In this document: positions 17,518 to 26,904 of the stretch, piece by piece
How positions within the stretch are numbered: the stretch's first letter is position 1
Layout of the letters: the number at the start of each line of letters is the position of its first letter
Origin: an uncultured Bacteroidota bacterium
GTDB taxonomy: Bacteria; Bacteroidota; Bacteroidia; UKL13-3
Direction of reading: 5' to 3'
Assembly (NCBI GenBank): GCA_903897855.1
Contig: CAIUDH010000054.1
Location: 1 to 54,064, forward strand
DNA: 54,064 nucleotides
The notes under the pieces: generated by a model
The model's database searches: none
The model's input: only the letters and a program-made list of their open reading frames with translations
What the model was told of the DNA's origin: nothing
Translations under genes and position numbers: made by a program

Positions 17518-17620
17518 AGGAGAAGTATTGATTGCAAAATGGGGAGTTCAAAGTTTATCGCGCTAGCTAGCAAGGCTTCAATAACGGTAGAGCAGTATCA
17601 AATGGTGCACTTTTTCAGTA

Positions 17621-19105
17621 TCAAAATCCCAACTCTTGAATTAAGACTTTTTTAAACAAAGAATCCAAATTATTATTTCCATTAAGCCGTTCTAAGGGCA
17701 TCGAAAGGAAAATGAAATTGGTTTGGTTGGTGGTGGCATCAACACGCTTCGCACAAACCACCGATGGGCCTGTCCAGCTTACCGGGCCTGAAGTGGTACT
17801 CACAATGAGGTCACCAGTATATACATCAACAAACTTCGACGAGCCGTTATCAATAGCCTTTAAAAAGGGTCGTGCCGAACTAATAATGCTTGAAGATTTT
17901 AGTATTGGATAACCTGCAATCAAAGGGTGCATGAGTGCATTACTGTTCATTCTAAATACGCCCATCGTGTCGAGAATTAACTCTTTAATGGGTGTAAAAT
18001 CGAGTAAAGCCGATTGCTCATAAAAAAACTGTGAGAAGTTGATAGCCATAAAAATCCGTCCATTATTGGCTAAAAAGTCGCCTAAGCTACGTTGCGCAAA
18101 AGAGAGTGAAACAGAATCGTTATCACTGAACCAGAGAATTTTGTCAAAAAATTTGAGTGCTTTGTTCTGGGTAAAATAATCGGCAGAGAGTTCATCATAA
18201 TTATTATTGTTTTTTAGGAATGCATTTAGGGTATCAAAGGCAGTAATACCAATACTTTGCATATTCGATTGAAACAAGTTTAATTTGGAAGCGGTGTAAG
18301 GAGAAGAGGCATTCACCACCAATATTTTATTCACCGGTTTTTTGCAATAAAATGAATTCGACGCCGAGGCATTCGACTTAGCGCCTACCTTATCAACCGC
18401 CCGAATGTAGAATACATTATTACTATTTAGTTTCAGCCCATTAATTTCCAAGCTTAACCGTTGATTGGTGCCCGAATACACCTCACAATTGGGGGTGTTG
18501 CTAAGGATTTCCTTAGCAACAAAAGCGGCCTGTGTAATAGAGGAATTCAGGATATAAGGTGCTGCAAGCGTATCGTTAAAAAACAATTCAAAATGGTCTA
18601 GGTTGTTATCGCCATCGGGGTCGGAGGCATTCCAATAAAACCGGAAAGCAGGAAATGTTTTGCTGGTGTTTTTGGAAGGGAAGAGAGCTGTTCCGGCGGG
18701 AATAAAAACACTACATGTAGGGGGTGAGTTTTTAACCGGATAAACCAATGAAGCCGGTGTCTGATCCTTCAAATCTTGATTGTCGATGGCCCGAACCTGA
18801 AAATTAAAGTTCGCTGTATCGCTTCCTGCCGGCAGCGCGAGGGTAAATAAGCTGTCTTGTTTTGTGGTGTAGACCCAGGTGGCACCATCGAATGAAAACT
18901 CAAACCCTTTTACAAATCCGTCTTGATCATCGCCCCACCAAGAAATCTTAATTTGAGAGATGAAGCGAGTACTTCCTGAACGTATTACGGTGTCAGCTAC
19001 CGTATGAGTTTCAGGAGCCTGATTCACCGTCGCTTTGCCTACAAATTCCTTTTTGCAGGAGAATATTAACAACAGACAAAGGATAGAAAATGATAGGATA
19101 CGCAT
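17621..19105 (-). CDS. Lipoprotein with Ig/FN3-like repeats and a C-terminal globular domain
   Basis: A 494-residue predicted lipoprotein with no recognised family. The signal peptide ILSFSILCLLLIFSC ends at a lipobox cysteine, followed by KKE. Two Ig- or fibronectin-III-like domains follow: one around QIKISWWGDDQDGFVKGFEF, the second around RFYWNASDPDGDNNLDHFEL. Both have the (D)DQDG or DPDGDNN turn and the SFDGATWVYT strand pattern of such folds. A C-terminal alpha/beta part has KILVVNASSPYT, FFDKILWFSDNDS and LANNGRIFMAINFS. That resembles a Rossmann-like or glutamine-amidotransferase-like domain without visible catalytic residues. The ATG at 19105 is preferred over a TTG at 19150 because it gives a proper signal peptide. 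Probably outer-membrane anchored. Function unknown. Confidence 0.75.
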   Translation of the reverse strand: MRILSFSILCLLLIFSCKKEFVGKATVNQAPETHTVADTVIRSGSTRFISQIKISWWGDDQDGFVKGFEFSFDGATWVYTTKQDSLFTLALPAGSDTANFNFQVRAIDNQDLKDQTPASLVYPVKNSPPTCSVFIPAGTALFPSKNTSKTFPAFRFYWNASDPDGDNNLDHFELFFNDTLAAPYILNSSITQAAFVAKEILSNTPNCEVYSGTNQRLSLEINGLKLNSNNVFYIRAVDKVGAKSNASASNSFYCKKPVNKILVVNASSPYTASKLNLFQSNMQSIGITAFDTLNAFLKNNNNYDELSADYFTQNKALKFFDKILWFSDNDSVSLSFAQRSLGDFLANNGRIFMAINFSQFFYEQSALLDFTPIKELILDTMGVFRMNSNALMHPLIAGYPILKSSSIISSARPFLKAIDNGSSKFVDVYTGDLIVSTTSGPVSWTGPSVVCAKRVDATTNQTNFIFLSMPLERLNGNNNLDSLFKKVLIQELGF

Positions 19106-19194
19106 GAGGTGGTAAAAATAATCAAAATAATTGCAGTTGGATAGTGTCAATAATTTATTTCGCCTGCGCTATGGCAAGAGAGATTCAATTTTTG

Positions 19195-19203
19195 TACCTT
19201 CGC
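19195..19203 (+). promoter_or_regulatory. Candidate -7 promoter element of the aconitase gene
   Basis: TACCTTCGC fits TAnnTT(T/C)GC and lies 120 nt upstream of the ATG. A second, less regular copy (TAGACCTTCGC) is at 19285-19295, nearer the gene. Which one is used cannot be decided from sequence. Confidence 0.35.
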
Positions 19204-19323
19204 GGCCAAGAATAAGGTATTTCTCTAAATAGATTTCAAACGGCGTTAAAAACGCAATTAATTTATTGGGGTAACATCTTAAAAAATTAATTTTAGACCT
19301 TCGCTTAACACTTCATTAGCACT

Positions 19324-21585
19324 ATGTTTGATTTAGATTTGATTCAAAAAGTTTATGCTCAATATGCAGCAAAAGTAGATGCGGCACGCACTCTAGCCGG
19401 AAAGCCACTAACCCTCACCGAAAAAGTTTTATATGCACATTTGTCGCATCGTTTGCCAAACGAAGCTTATGGTCGCGGTAAGAACTATGTTGAATTTGCA
19501 CCCGACAGGGTAGCTATGCAAGACGCGACGGCCCAGATGGCTTTGCTTCAGTTTATGCAAGCCGGGAAAGTTAAAGTGGCGGTGCCAAGCACGGTGCATT
19601 GCGACCATCTCATTGTAGCCAAGGATGGTGCTGTGAATGACCTTGTTGAAGCCAATAACGAAAATAAGGAAGTCTATGATTTTCTTTCTAGTGTAAGTAA
19701 TAAGTATGGTATCGGATTCTGGAAACCAGGAGCCGGAATTATCCATCAGGTTATTCTCGAAAATTATGCTTTTCCTGGTGGCATGATGATTGGAACTGAC
19801 TCTCATACCGTGAACGCCGGTGGATTGGGTATGATCGCCATTGGTGTGGGTGGAGCCGATGCAGTTGATGTGATGGTGGGTATGGAGTGGGAATTGAAGT
19901 TCCCTAAACTTATTGGTATTAAATTAACAGGGCAATTAAACGGATGGACATCAGCCAAAGATGTTATCTTAAAAGTGGCGGGTATTCTTACTGTTAAAGG
20001 TGGAACAGGTTGTATCGTTGAGTATTTCGGACCCGGAGCTGAATCATTAAGTTGTACAGGCAAGGGCACTATTTGTAATATGGGTGCTGAAATTGGTGCT
20101 ACGACTTCCATTTTCGGATACGACGATAGCATGCGCAGATATTTAAATATCACGGGTAGGAGTGAAGTGGTGCAAGCTGCCGATAAAGTAGCGAGTTATT
20201 TAACCGCTGATCCGGAAGTATACCAAAATCCCGAATTGTACTTCGACCAAATTATTGAGATTAATTTATCGGAATTAGAACCACATATAAATGGACCGTT
20301 TACGCCCGATTTGGCTTGGCCATTGAGTAAATTTGCGGCTGCGGTGAAGGAAAATGGCTGGCCCGACAAGCTCGATGTAGGTTTAATTGGAAGCTGCACC
20401 AACTCCAGTTATGAAGATATTTCACGGGCCGCTTCCTTGGCACAACAGGCTATCTCTAAGAATCTCATTGCTCAAAGTGAATACACCATTACACCCGGCA
20501 GCGAACAAGTGCGTTTCACGGTAGAACGTGATGGATTCTTGGATACTTTTGCGAAAATGGGAGGTGTTGTTTTAGCCAATGCCTGTGGGCCTTGTATAGG
20601 ACAATGGAGTCGTCATCATGCAGAAAAAGGAGAGAAGAATTCCATCATCACGTCATTCAATCGTAACTTCGCGAAGCGCGCCGATGGCAATCCAAATACG
20701 CATGCTTTCGTAGCTTCTCCAGAAATAGTGACAGCCTTGGCTATTGCAGGTCGTCTATCGTTCAACCCCATGACCGACACGTTAACGAATACCAAGGGCG
20801 AACAGGTGAAATTGGAAGAACCTTCGGGCCATGAATTGCCATCGAGAGGTTTTGAAGTAAAAGACGCAGGATTTCAGGCTCCCGCAGCCGATGGTAGTTC
20901 GGTGGTGATTAATGTGAGTGAAACAAGTGAAAGACTCCAATTATTGTTTCCATTCCAAAAATGGGACGGTCACGATTTGAAAGGCTTAAAACTCCTTATC
21001 AAGGCAAAAGGCAAATGCACTACCGACCATATTTCCATGGCAGGTAAGTGGTTAAAATTCAGAGGTCATCTGGATAATATCAGCAATAACATGCTTATAG
21101 GTGCCACCAATTTTTTCAATGATAAAGCCGACTGCGTAAAAAATCAGTTGACCGGGAAATATGAAGGAGTGCCCATCGTAGCCCGTCAATATAAAGCGGC
21201 TGGCGATTACAGCATCATTGTAGGCGACGAGAATTATGGTGAAGGTTCATCCAGAGAACATGCTGCCATGGAACCACGTTTCTTAGGAGCACGGGTAGTT
21301 CTGGTACGTAGCTTTGCACGTATTCACGAAACCAATTTAAAGAAACAAGGAATGTTGGCGGTTACTTTCGCCCATAAAGAAGACTATGAAAAGATTCGTG
21401 AAAACGATACTTTTGATATTATTGGATTAGAGCATTTCGACCTCGCTAAACCTCTTAAAGCGATACTCACACACGATGATGGGACCAAAGAAGAACTGCT
21501 TCTGAATCACACCTATAATGACAATCAGTTTGAATGGTTTAAAGCGGGAAGCGCCTTGAATCTGATAAAAGGGAAAAACAACTAA
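19324..21585 (+). CDS. acn: Aconitate hydratase, mitochondrial-type
   Basis: This 753-residue enzyme isomerises citrate to isocitrate in the TCA cycle. The [4Fe-4S] cluster cysteines are C358 ([10 protein letters not shown]) and C421 and C424 (ACGPC), the same positions I recall for mammalian mitochondrial aconitase. Substrate-binding motifs [22 protein letters not shown] (split around 157-178), [11 protein letters not shown] and [13 protein letters not shown] are all present. The C-terminal swivel domain runs from about residue 560. Length and sequence place it with the mitochondrial aconitase type rather than the longer bacterial AcnA or AcnB. It stands alone with no citrate synthase or isocitrate dehydrogenase next to it. 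Confidence 0.96.
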   Translation: MFDLDLIQKVYAQYAAKVDAARTLAGKPLTLTEKVLYAHLSHRLPNEAYGRGKNYVEFAPDRVAMQDATAQMALLQFMQAGKVKVAVPSTVHCDHLIVAKDGAVNDLVEANNENKEVYDFLSSVSNKYGIGFWKPGAGIIHQVILENYAFPGGMMIGTDSHTVNAGGLGMIAIGVGGADAVDVMVGMEWELKFPKLIGIKLTGQLNGWTSAKDVILKVAGILTVKGGTGCIVEYFGPGAESLSCTGKGTICNMGAEIGATTSIFGYDDSMRRYLNITGRSEVVQAADKVASYLTADPEVYQNPELYFDQIIEINLSELEPHINGPFTPDLAWPLSKFAAAVKENGWPDKLDVGLIGSCTNSSYEDISRAASLAQQAISKNLIAQSEYTITPGSEQVRFTVERDGFLDTFAKMGGVVLANACGPCIGQWSRHHAEKGEKNSIITSFNRNFAKRADGNPNTHAFVASPEIVTALAIAGRLSFNPMTDTLTNTKGEQVKLEEPSGHELPSRGFEVKDAGFQAPAADGSSVVINVSETSERLQLLFPFQKWDGHDLKGLKLLIKAKGKCTTDHISMAGKWLKFRGHLDNISNNMLIGATNFFNDKADCVKNQLTGKYEGVPIVARQYKAAGDYSIIVGDENYGEGSSREHAAMEPRFLGARVVLVRSFARIHETNLKKQGMLAVTFAHKEDYEKIRENDTFDIIGLEHFDLAKPLKAILTHDDGTKEELLLNHTYNDNQFEWFKAGSALNLIKGKNN

Positions 21586-21900
21586 AAAGGACAGTAAGTT
21601 TGCTGTGAAGCAGCTAAGGTTCTACTTATATTGTAGAGACAGACTTGGTTTTCCGATCACTTTCGGAATGAAATAAATAGCCAACTCGGCTCAATACGAA
21701 TTTTTTTTCGCTGACGTTTCATTATTTTTTATGGACCAAAAAGCCCTAGGTTTTCATTTCTTTAATGGTAAATCTACCATCACCAGATCTCTCTTTACTT
21801 CCAATTTTTAGCTATCCTCATCGCTCTATTCTGAGTTTAGAATTGGGCTGTGTTACTCATGCAATAGCTTGTTCATTCTTGATAATTAACATAAAATATC

Positions 21901-21919
21901 TATATTATTTAATAATATA
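21901..21919. promoter_or_regulatory. Perfect 19-bp AT-only palindrome upstream of the arg operon
   Basis: TATATTATT (21901-21909), a single T, then AATAATATA (21911-21919) form perfect 9-bp arms. It lies 64 nt before the first arg gene. It could be an operator half of the arg control region or a chance AT-rich palindrome. Confidence 0.35.
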
Positions 21920-21927
21920 AGTCTTTT

Positions 21928-21955
21928 TACCTATTATTGCGCTATAAAATAGGTA
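21928..21955. promoter_or_regulatory. Inverted repeat TACCTATT-N12-AATAGGTA before the arg operon
   Basis: TACCTATT (21928-21935) and AATAGGTA (21948-21955) are perfect 8-bp arms with a 12-nt spacer, ending 27 nt before the GNAT start. The position suits an operator that overlaps the promoter. Lrp-type proteins bind such spaced palindromes, and an Lrp gene lies at the other end of the operon. The link is inference. Confidence 0.4.
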
Positions 21956-21982
21956 TTAAATCTTTATAGTCTTTAGCAAGAA

Positions 21983-22573
21983 ATGAACTACGAGTCTTTT
22001 AATTTGGAGGTTGCGACAGAAGCACATATTCAATTTGCGCAACAAATTTGTGATGAGATGGAGACCTCCTCCAAGCAGCGAGGGACGGGCATCTCAAAAC
22101 GCAGCCCCGAGCAAATAATTTACTATATCAGAGCCGGAAAAGCGGTGATTGCTTTAACCAGTCTGGGCGAATGGGCGGGCTTTTGTTATATCGAGTCGTG
22201 GGATAATGATGAATATATTTCGAACTCAGGATTGATTGTGGCACCTTCATACCGCAAGAGCGGGTTGGCTCGAAAGATCAAAAACAGGATTTTTAAACTG
22301 TCGAAATCGAAATTCCCCCATGCCAAGATGTTTGGATTGACCACTAGTGCAGCGGTCATGAAAATTAATTCGGAATTGGGTTATGAACCGGTGGTTTATT
22401 CGGAACTTACCTCAGAAGAAAAATTCTGGCAAGGCTGTAGCAGTTGTGTGAATTACGATATACTACAAAGCAAAGGGAAAAAGAACTGCCTTTGTACGGC
22501 GATGCTTTTCGACCCTCTGGCAAAAAAAAACCAAAATATTAGTTCACCTTCTTTTGCTGAAATTACTTCATGA
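21983..22573 (+). CDS. GNAT N-acetyltransferase, first gene of the arginine operon
   Basis: A 196-residue GNAT-fold acyltransferase. The acetyl-CoA loop is at LIVAPSYRKSGLARKI (84-99), with the R-x-x-G-x-A pattern. Its place at the head of an arg operon without argA or argJ suggests that it acylates glutamate in the first step; this is inference from context. The C-terminal part carries four cysteines in a CxxC-x13-CxC arrangement (C152, C155, C169, C171), unusual for a GNAT and possibly a metal site. The stop codon overlaps the argG ATG (ATGA at 22570-22573), so the genes are translationally coupled. Confidence 0.85.
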   Translation: MNYESFNLEVATEAHIQFAQQICDEMETSSKQRGTGISKRSPEQIIYYIRAGKAVIALTSLGEWAGFCYIESWDNDEYISNSGLIVAPSYRKSGLARKIKNRIFKLSKSKFPHAKMFGLTTSAAVMKINSELGYEPVVYSELTSEEKFWQGCSSCVNYDILQSKGKKNCLCTAMLFDPLAKKNQNISSPSFAEITS

Positions 22574-23769
22574 CAAATATTAAAGTAGTACTCGCTTTCA
22601 GTGGTGGATTAGATACCTCTTATTGTGCCGTTTATTTGGCAAAAATAAAACATTTGGAAGTGCATGCCGTAACCGTGAACACCGGTGGTTTTGACACGCA
22701 AGAGTTGAATGAAATTAAAAGCAGAGCTCTTTCGCTAGGCGTTAAATCGTATACCTGTATTGATGAAACAAATAACTATTATCAAAAATGTATTAAGTAT
22801 CTGATTTTCGGTAATGTATTAAAAAACAACACCTACCCTTTATCGGTGAGTGCTGAGCGTATTTTTCAGGCAACCGCTATTGCTGAATATGCTAAAAGCA
22901 TTGCCGCCGCCTATATAGCGCACGGAAGCACAGGGGCCGGCAACGACCAGGTGCGTTTTGACATGATTTTCAATATTTTAATTCCGGAAATAAAAGTGAT
23001 GACTCCGATTCGCGACTTAAAACTATCGCGGGAAGAAGAGATGAATTTCCTGCAAGAAAATGGGATCACCATCGATTTCGAGAAAGCAAAATATTCCATC
23101 AATAAAGGCCTTTGGGGCACCTCAGTAGGTGGCAAGGAAACATTAACCTCGCACGCGAATTTGCCTGATGAAGCATTTCCTACCCCACTTAGAAAAGTAG
23201 AACACGAGCGATACACGCTCACTTTTAAAGAAGGGGAGCTCGTGGGTGTGAATACACTACAGTTTGAAAATCCAGTTCATGCCATTCAATTACTGCAGGA
23301 AATAGCCGCTCCCTTTGCAATTGGAAGAGATATTCATATTGGAGATACGATTATCGGAATTAAAGGCAGGGTTGGATTTGAGGCAGCTGCTCCATTGATT
23401 ATTTTAAAGGCACATCATACCTTGGAGAAACATGTACTTTCAAAATGGCAGTTGTTTTTAAAGGATCAATTATCGGATTGGTATGGTAATTGGCTGCACG
23501 AAGGTCAATTTCTAGACCCTGTGATGCGCGATATTGAGGCCTTCTTCGATGGCACGCAGGCGCATGTTACGGGTAAGGTGTTTGTAACCCTCGCTCCATA
23601 TCGATTTCAAGTCGATGGCATCGAATCGGAATACGATTTAATGTCGGCAAAATTTGGGAGCTATGGCGAGATGAATAACACTTGGTCGGGAGAAGACGTT
23701 AAAGGTTTCTCAAAAATATTTGGTAATGCCACCGCCATCTATCACCAAGTAAAAAATAGCGCTGTATAG
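22570..23769 (+). CDS. argG: Argininosuccinate synthase
   Basis: ArgG joins citrulline and aspartate using ATP. The 399-residue protein has the PP-loop AFSGGLDTS at 8-16. Further conserved segments are HGSTGAGNDQVRFD near 118-131, the SINKGLWGTSVGGKE segment and the C-terminal synthetase dimerisation region. Length fits the family. It starts within the stop codon of the GNAT gene and is followed 5 nt later by argC, so it belongs to the operon. Confidence 0.96.
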   Translation: MTNIKVVLAFSGGLDTSYCAVYLAKIKHLEVHAVTVNTGGFDTQELNEIKSRALSLGVKSYTCIDETNNYYQKCIKYLIFGNVLKNNTYPLSVSAERIFQATAIAEYAKSIAAAYIAHGSTGAGNDQVRFDMIFNILIPEIKVMTPIRDLKLSREEEMNFLQENGITIDFEKAKYSINKGLWGTSVGGKETLTSHANLPDEAFPTPLRKVEHERYTLTFKEGELVGVNTLQFENPVHAIQLLQEIAAPFAIGRDIHIGDTIIGIKGRVGFEAAAPLIILKAHHTLEKHVLSKWQLFLKDQLSDWYGNWLHEGQFLDPVMRDIEAFFDGTQAHVTGKVFVTLAPYRFQVDGIESEYDLMSAKFGSYGEMNNTWSGEDVKGFSKIFGNATAIYHQVKNSAV

Positions 23770-23774
23770 TATTT

Positions 23775-24758
23775 ATGGAAAAAATCAGAATCGGTATCGT
23801 GGGTGGTGCAGGATATACAGGGGGCGAATTAATTCGTTTACTCTTGCTTCATCCTTATGTGGATATTGCTTGTGTGTTGAGTAAAAGCCATACACACCAA
23901 CCTTTGTATACGGTGCATACCGATTTAATTGGAGATACCGATTTGAAATTCACGGATACTTTATTGGAAGATATTGAAGTTTTGTTTTTATGCGTTGCTC
24001 ATGGAGAAGCTGAAAAATTTCTGCAACAAAATGAAATTTCGGAAGCGGTAAAGATCATTGATTTGAGTCAGGATTTTCGATTACAAAATACTCTTTCCAC
24101 CAACACGAGAAAATTCGTTTACGGCCTACCCGAGCTTCAGCGTGAATCAATAATAAAGGCTTCAAACATTGCCAATCCCGGCTGCTTCGCCACCTGTTTA
24201 CAATTGGCCTTATTGCCATTGGCATCGGCTCAGTTGCTGCAGCATGAAGTGCATGTTCAAGCCACCACGGGGGCCACAGGAGCCGGACAGGGTATGAGCC
24301 CCACCTCACATTTCGCTTGGAGGAACAATAATTTATCGGCTTATAAGGCATTTGAGCATCAGCATCTACACGAGATAAATCAAAGCATTCAGCAGCTGCA
24401 ACCAAGTTTCAATCATCGCATCAACTTTATTCCACAGCGAGGAAATTTCACGAGAGGAATTTTTGCAAGCACCTATGTGAACTCAAACTTGTCGTTGAAA
24501 GACGCCTACGCCTTGTTTGAAAGTTATTACGCGACTCATCCTTTTGTAGTTATCAGCAAAGAAAATATTGATTTAAAACAAGTCGTGAATACCAATAAGT
24601 GTGTGATATATCTCGAATCGCATGACGATAAATTATGGATTGTAAGCATGATCGACAACCTACTTAAAGGAGCTTCCGGTCAAGCTGTTCAAAACATGAA
24701 CCTCCTGCTTCATTGGCCCGAAACCACAGGATTAAAATTGAAGGCCTCGGCCTTTTAA
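23775..24758 (+). CDS. argC: N-acetyl-gamma-glutamyl-phosphate reductase
   Basis: ArgC reduces acyl-glutamyl phosphate to the semialdehyde with NADPH. The 327-residue protein has the N-terminal Rossmann GIVGGAGYTGGELIRLL. The catalytic cysteine C137 lies in NIANPGCFAT, and a second conserved part is HLHEINQSI. It belongs to the shorter, Bacteroidota-type ArgC group. It starts 5 nt after argG and ends 12 nt before argD. Confidence 0.95.
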   Translation: MEKIRIGIVGGAGYTGGELIRLLLLHPYVDIACVLSKSHTHQPLYTVHTDLIGDTDLKFTDTLLEDIEVLFLCVAHGEAEKFLQQNEISEAVKIIDLSQDFRLQNTLSTNTRKFVYGLPELQRESIIKASNIANPGCFATCLQLALLPLASAQLLQHEVHVQATTGATGAGQGMSPTSHFAWRNNNLSAYKAFEHQHLHEINQSIQQLQPSFNHRINFIPQRGNFTRGIFASTYVNSNLSLKDAYALFESYYATHPFVVISKENIDLKQVVNTNKCVIYLESHDDKLWIVSMIDNLLKGASGQAVQNMNLLLHWPETTGLKLKASAF

Positions 24759-24770
24759 ACAGCTATCAAA

Positions 24771-25928
24771 ATGAATTTATTTGACGTATACCCACTTTTC
24801 AATATCACTCCGGTGCGTGCTTCTGGAAGTTACCTCTGGGACGAGCAGGGGAATCAGTATCTCGATTTATACGGAGGACACGCTGTTATTTCGGTAGGTC
24901 ATGGGCACCCGTATTATGTGAAGCAATTAACGAACCAACTTCACCAAATTGGTTTTTATTCGAACTCTGTTCAAATTCCCATGCAAAGTGTATTGGCACA
25001 AAAGCTAGGCGAACAAAGTGGTTATGAAGAGTATCAGTTTTTTATGTGTAACTCGGGGGCAGAAGCCAATGAGAATGCTTTCAAGCTGGCCTCTTTTCAT
25101 ACCGGTCGTAAGAAAATTGTGGCCTTCGAAAAATCATTTCATGGCCGTACTTCCGCCGCCGTAGCCGCCACCGACGACCCTTCTATAGTGGCTCCGGTGA
25201 ATGAAACCTCTAATATTGTTTTCTGCCAATGGAATGATGAAGTGATGTTGCAGCAGATATTTGATACCCATGAAATTGCTGCTGTCATCATCGAAGGAAT
25301 ACAAGGGGTGGGTGGAGTAAATATTCCTAAAGTTTCTTTTCTGCAAAAAATAAAATTGGTTTGCGATCAACACGGGGCTTTGATGATCTGCGATGAAATT
25401 CAGTCGGGATATGGAAGAAGTGGTAAGTTCTTCGCACACCAACATGCTAATATACGGCCTGATATCATCACCGTTGCGAAAGGTATGGGCAATGGTTTTC
25501 CGGTGGGAGGCGTACTCATACACCCCAATATCAAACCTAAGCATGGCATGTTGGGCACCACCTTTGGTGGTAACTACCTTGCCTGCGCAGCCGCTATCGC
25601 TGTGCTCGATATTATTGAACAAGAAAATTTAGTTTCCAATGCTTCTCAAGTGGGACAATATCTCATGCAACAATTGAAAGGCATCCCTGGCATTAAAGAA
25701 ATTCGTGGACTAGGGCTTATGATTGGGATTGAACTACAAGTGCCCTGCGCAGCCATACGCAACGAGTTATTAAACGAATATAAAATATTTACGGGTTCGG
25801 CATCCAACAAAAACACCTTACGAATTTTGCCAGCTCTAAATATCTCCAATACCGAAGCTGATATTTTTATCACCGCTTTCCGCAATGTGATGCAAAAACA
25901 ATTTAAAGAAAGCGCTTCCCAGGCATAA
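24771..25928 (+). CDS. argD: Acyl-ornithine aminotransferase
   Basis: A PLP-dependent class III aminotransferase of 385 residues that makes N-acyl-ornithine from the semialdehyde and glutamate. PLP contacts are visible: NSGAEANENA near 94-103, KSFHGRTSAA near 121-130, CDEIQSGYGRSG at 207-218 and the Schiff-base lysine K237 in VAKGMGNGFPVGG. Whether it prefers acetyl or succinyl substrates cannot be told from sequence. It lies between argC and argF' with short gaps of 12 and 7 nt. Confidence 0.94.
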   Translation: MNLFDVYPLFNITPVRASGSYLWDEQGNQYLDLYGGHAVISVGHGHPYYVKQLTNQLHQIGFYSNSVQIPMQSVLAQKLGEQSGYEEYQFFMCNSGAEANENAFKLASFHTGRKKIVAFEKSFHGRTSAAVAATDDPSIVAPVNETSNIVFCQWNDEVMLQQIFDTHEIAAVIIEGIQGVGGVNIPKVSFLQKIKLVCDQHGALMICDEIQSGYGRSGKFFAHQHANIRPDIITVAKGMGNGFPVGGVLIHPNIKPKHGMLGTTFGGNYLACAAAIAVLDIIEQENLVSNASQVGQYLMQQLKGIPGIKEIRGLGLMIGIELQVPCAAIRNELLNEYKIFTGSASNKNTLRILPALNISNTEADIFITAFRNVMQKQFKESASQA

Positions 25929-25935
25929 CAAACGA

Positions 25936-26901
25936 ATGAACATGAAAAATTTCACAGCCTTATCTGATGTAACCAACATCGACGAGCTGGTGCAGGAGGC
26001 TTTAAAACTGAAGGCCAATCCCTTATCCTTTCCTTCTTTAGGAGAAGGTAAGACGATCGGGTTGGTTTTTCTGAATCCTAGTTTACGCACTCGTATGAGT
26101 ACTCAGAAGGCGGCGATGAACTTGGGTTTGAATGTGATGGTGCTCAATGTAAATCAGGAAAGTTGGGCATGGGAATTTGAAGATGGTGCCATCATGAATG
26201 GCACCAAGGTGGAGCATGTGAAAGATGCCACGGCGGTACTCAGTCAGTATTGCGATATCGTTGGCATCCGTTGTTTCTCCTCTTTGGAAAATCGTGAAGA
26301 AGATGAGAGCGAGTTTGTGTTGAATCAATTCATGAAATATTGTACGGTGCCAGTAGTGTCGTTAGAATCGGCCACACGTCACCCCTTGCAAAGCTTGGCC
26401 GACCTCATGACCCTTACCGAGGCATGGAACCAACCTCATAAACCCAAAGTGGTACTTACTTGGGCACCCCATGTCAAACCCTTACCACAAGCTGTTGCCA
26501 ACTCCTTCAGTGAGTGGATGTGCAAAGCCCAAGTTGATTTTGTTATTACCCATCCTGAAGGATATGAATTGCAATCCTCCTTTTCGCAAGGGGCCATTAT
26601 CGAATATAACCAACAGAAGGCATTACAGGACGCCGATTTTGTATATGTGAAAAATTGGTCGTCATACCATGATTATGGAAAAATCCTATCGGGGAATCAT
26701 GATCATTGGTTGTTAAATGAAACGAAAATGAAAGTAACACAGAATGCAAAAATCATGCATTGTTTGCCAGTACGCAGAAATGTAGAGTTGAGCGATGCCT
26801 TACTCGATGGGAAGAACTCCCTCATTCAACAGCAAGCAGGCAATCGTTTGTTTGCCGCTCAAATTGTATTAAAATCAATACTTGAAGGCCTGAATCAATA
26901 A
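25936..26901 (+). CDS. argF': N-acetyl- or N-succinyl-ornithine carbamoyltransferase
   Basis: A 321-residue transcarbamylase of the AOTC/SOTC group, which carbamoylates acylated ornithine rather than ornithine. The carbamoyl-phosphate motif is FLNPSLRTRMST at 46-57. Conserved segments ESATRHPLQSLADL and TWAPHVKPLPQAV follow, with the C-terminal HCLPVRRN. These, and the neighbouring argE, place it with the B. fragilis SOTC and Xanthomonas AOTC enzymes. The residue that sets acyl specificity (Pro90 in B. fragilis, Glu92 in Xanthomonas, by recall) is V92 here, so the substrate is unclear. A second ATG two codons downstream would also serve as start. Confidence 0.93.
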   Translation: MNMKNFTALSDVTNIDELVQEALKLKANPLSFPSLGEGKTIGLVFLNPSLRTRMSTQKAAMNLGLNVMVLNVNQESWAWEFEDGAIMNGTKVEHVKDATAVLSQYCDIVGIRCFSSLENREEDESEFVLNQFMKYCTVPVVSLESATRHPLQSLADLMTLTEAWNQPHKPKVVLTWAPHVKPLPQAVANSFSEWMCKAQVDFVITHPEGYELQSSFSQGAIIEYNQQKALQDADFVYVKNWSSYHDYGKILSGNHDHWLLNETKMKVTQNAKIMHCLPVRRNVELSDALLDGKNSLIQQQAGNRLFAAQIVLKSILEGLNQ

Positions 26902-26904
26902 GCT

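Larger units (their letters stand above)
21586..21982 (+). other. Long leader/intergenic region before the arginine operon
   Basis: A 397-nt stretch between aconitase and the arg operon. Its last 85 nt hold two palindromes described separately. Near 21644-21670 a short TTCCGA/TCGGAA hairpin without a T-run follows aconitase. A 26-codon frame at 21730-21810 shows no arginine-rich leader pattern and is not called as a gene. No clear TAnnTTTG box is present near the arg start. Confidence 0.5.

Noticed and set aside
21730-21810. 26-codon frame in the leader of the arg operon, as an attenuator peptide
   Set aside because: Only one arginine codon is present, there is no terminator/antiterminator pair, and the frame has no clear promoter.
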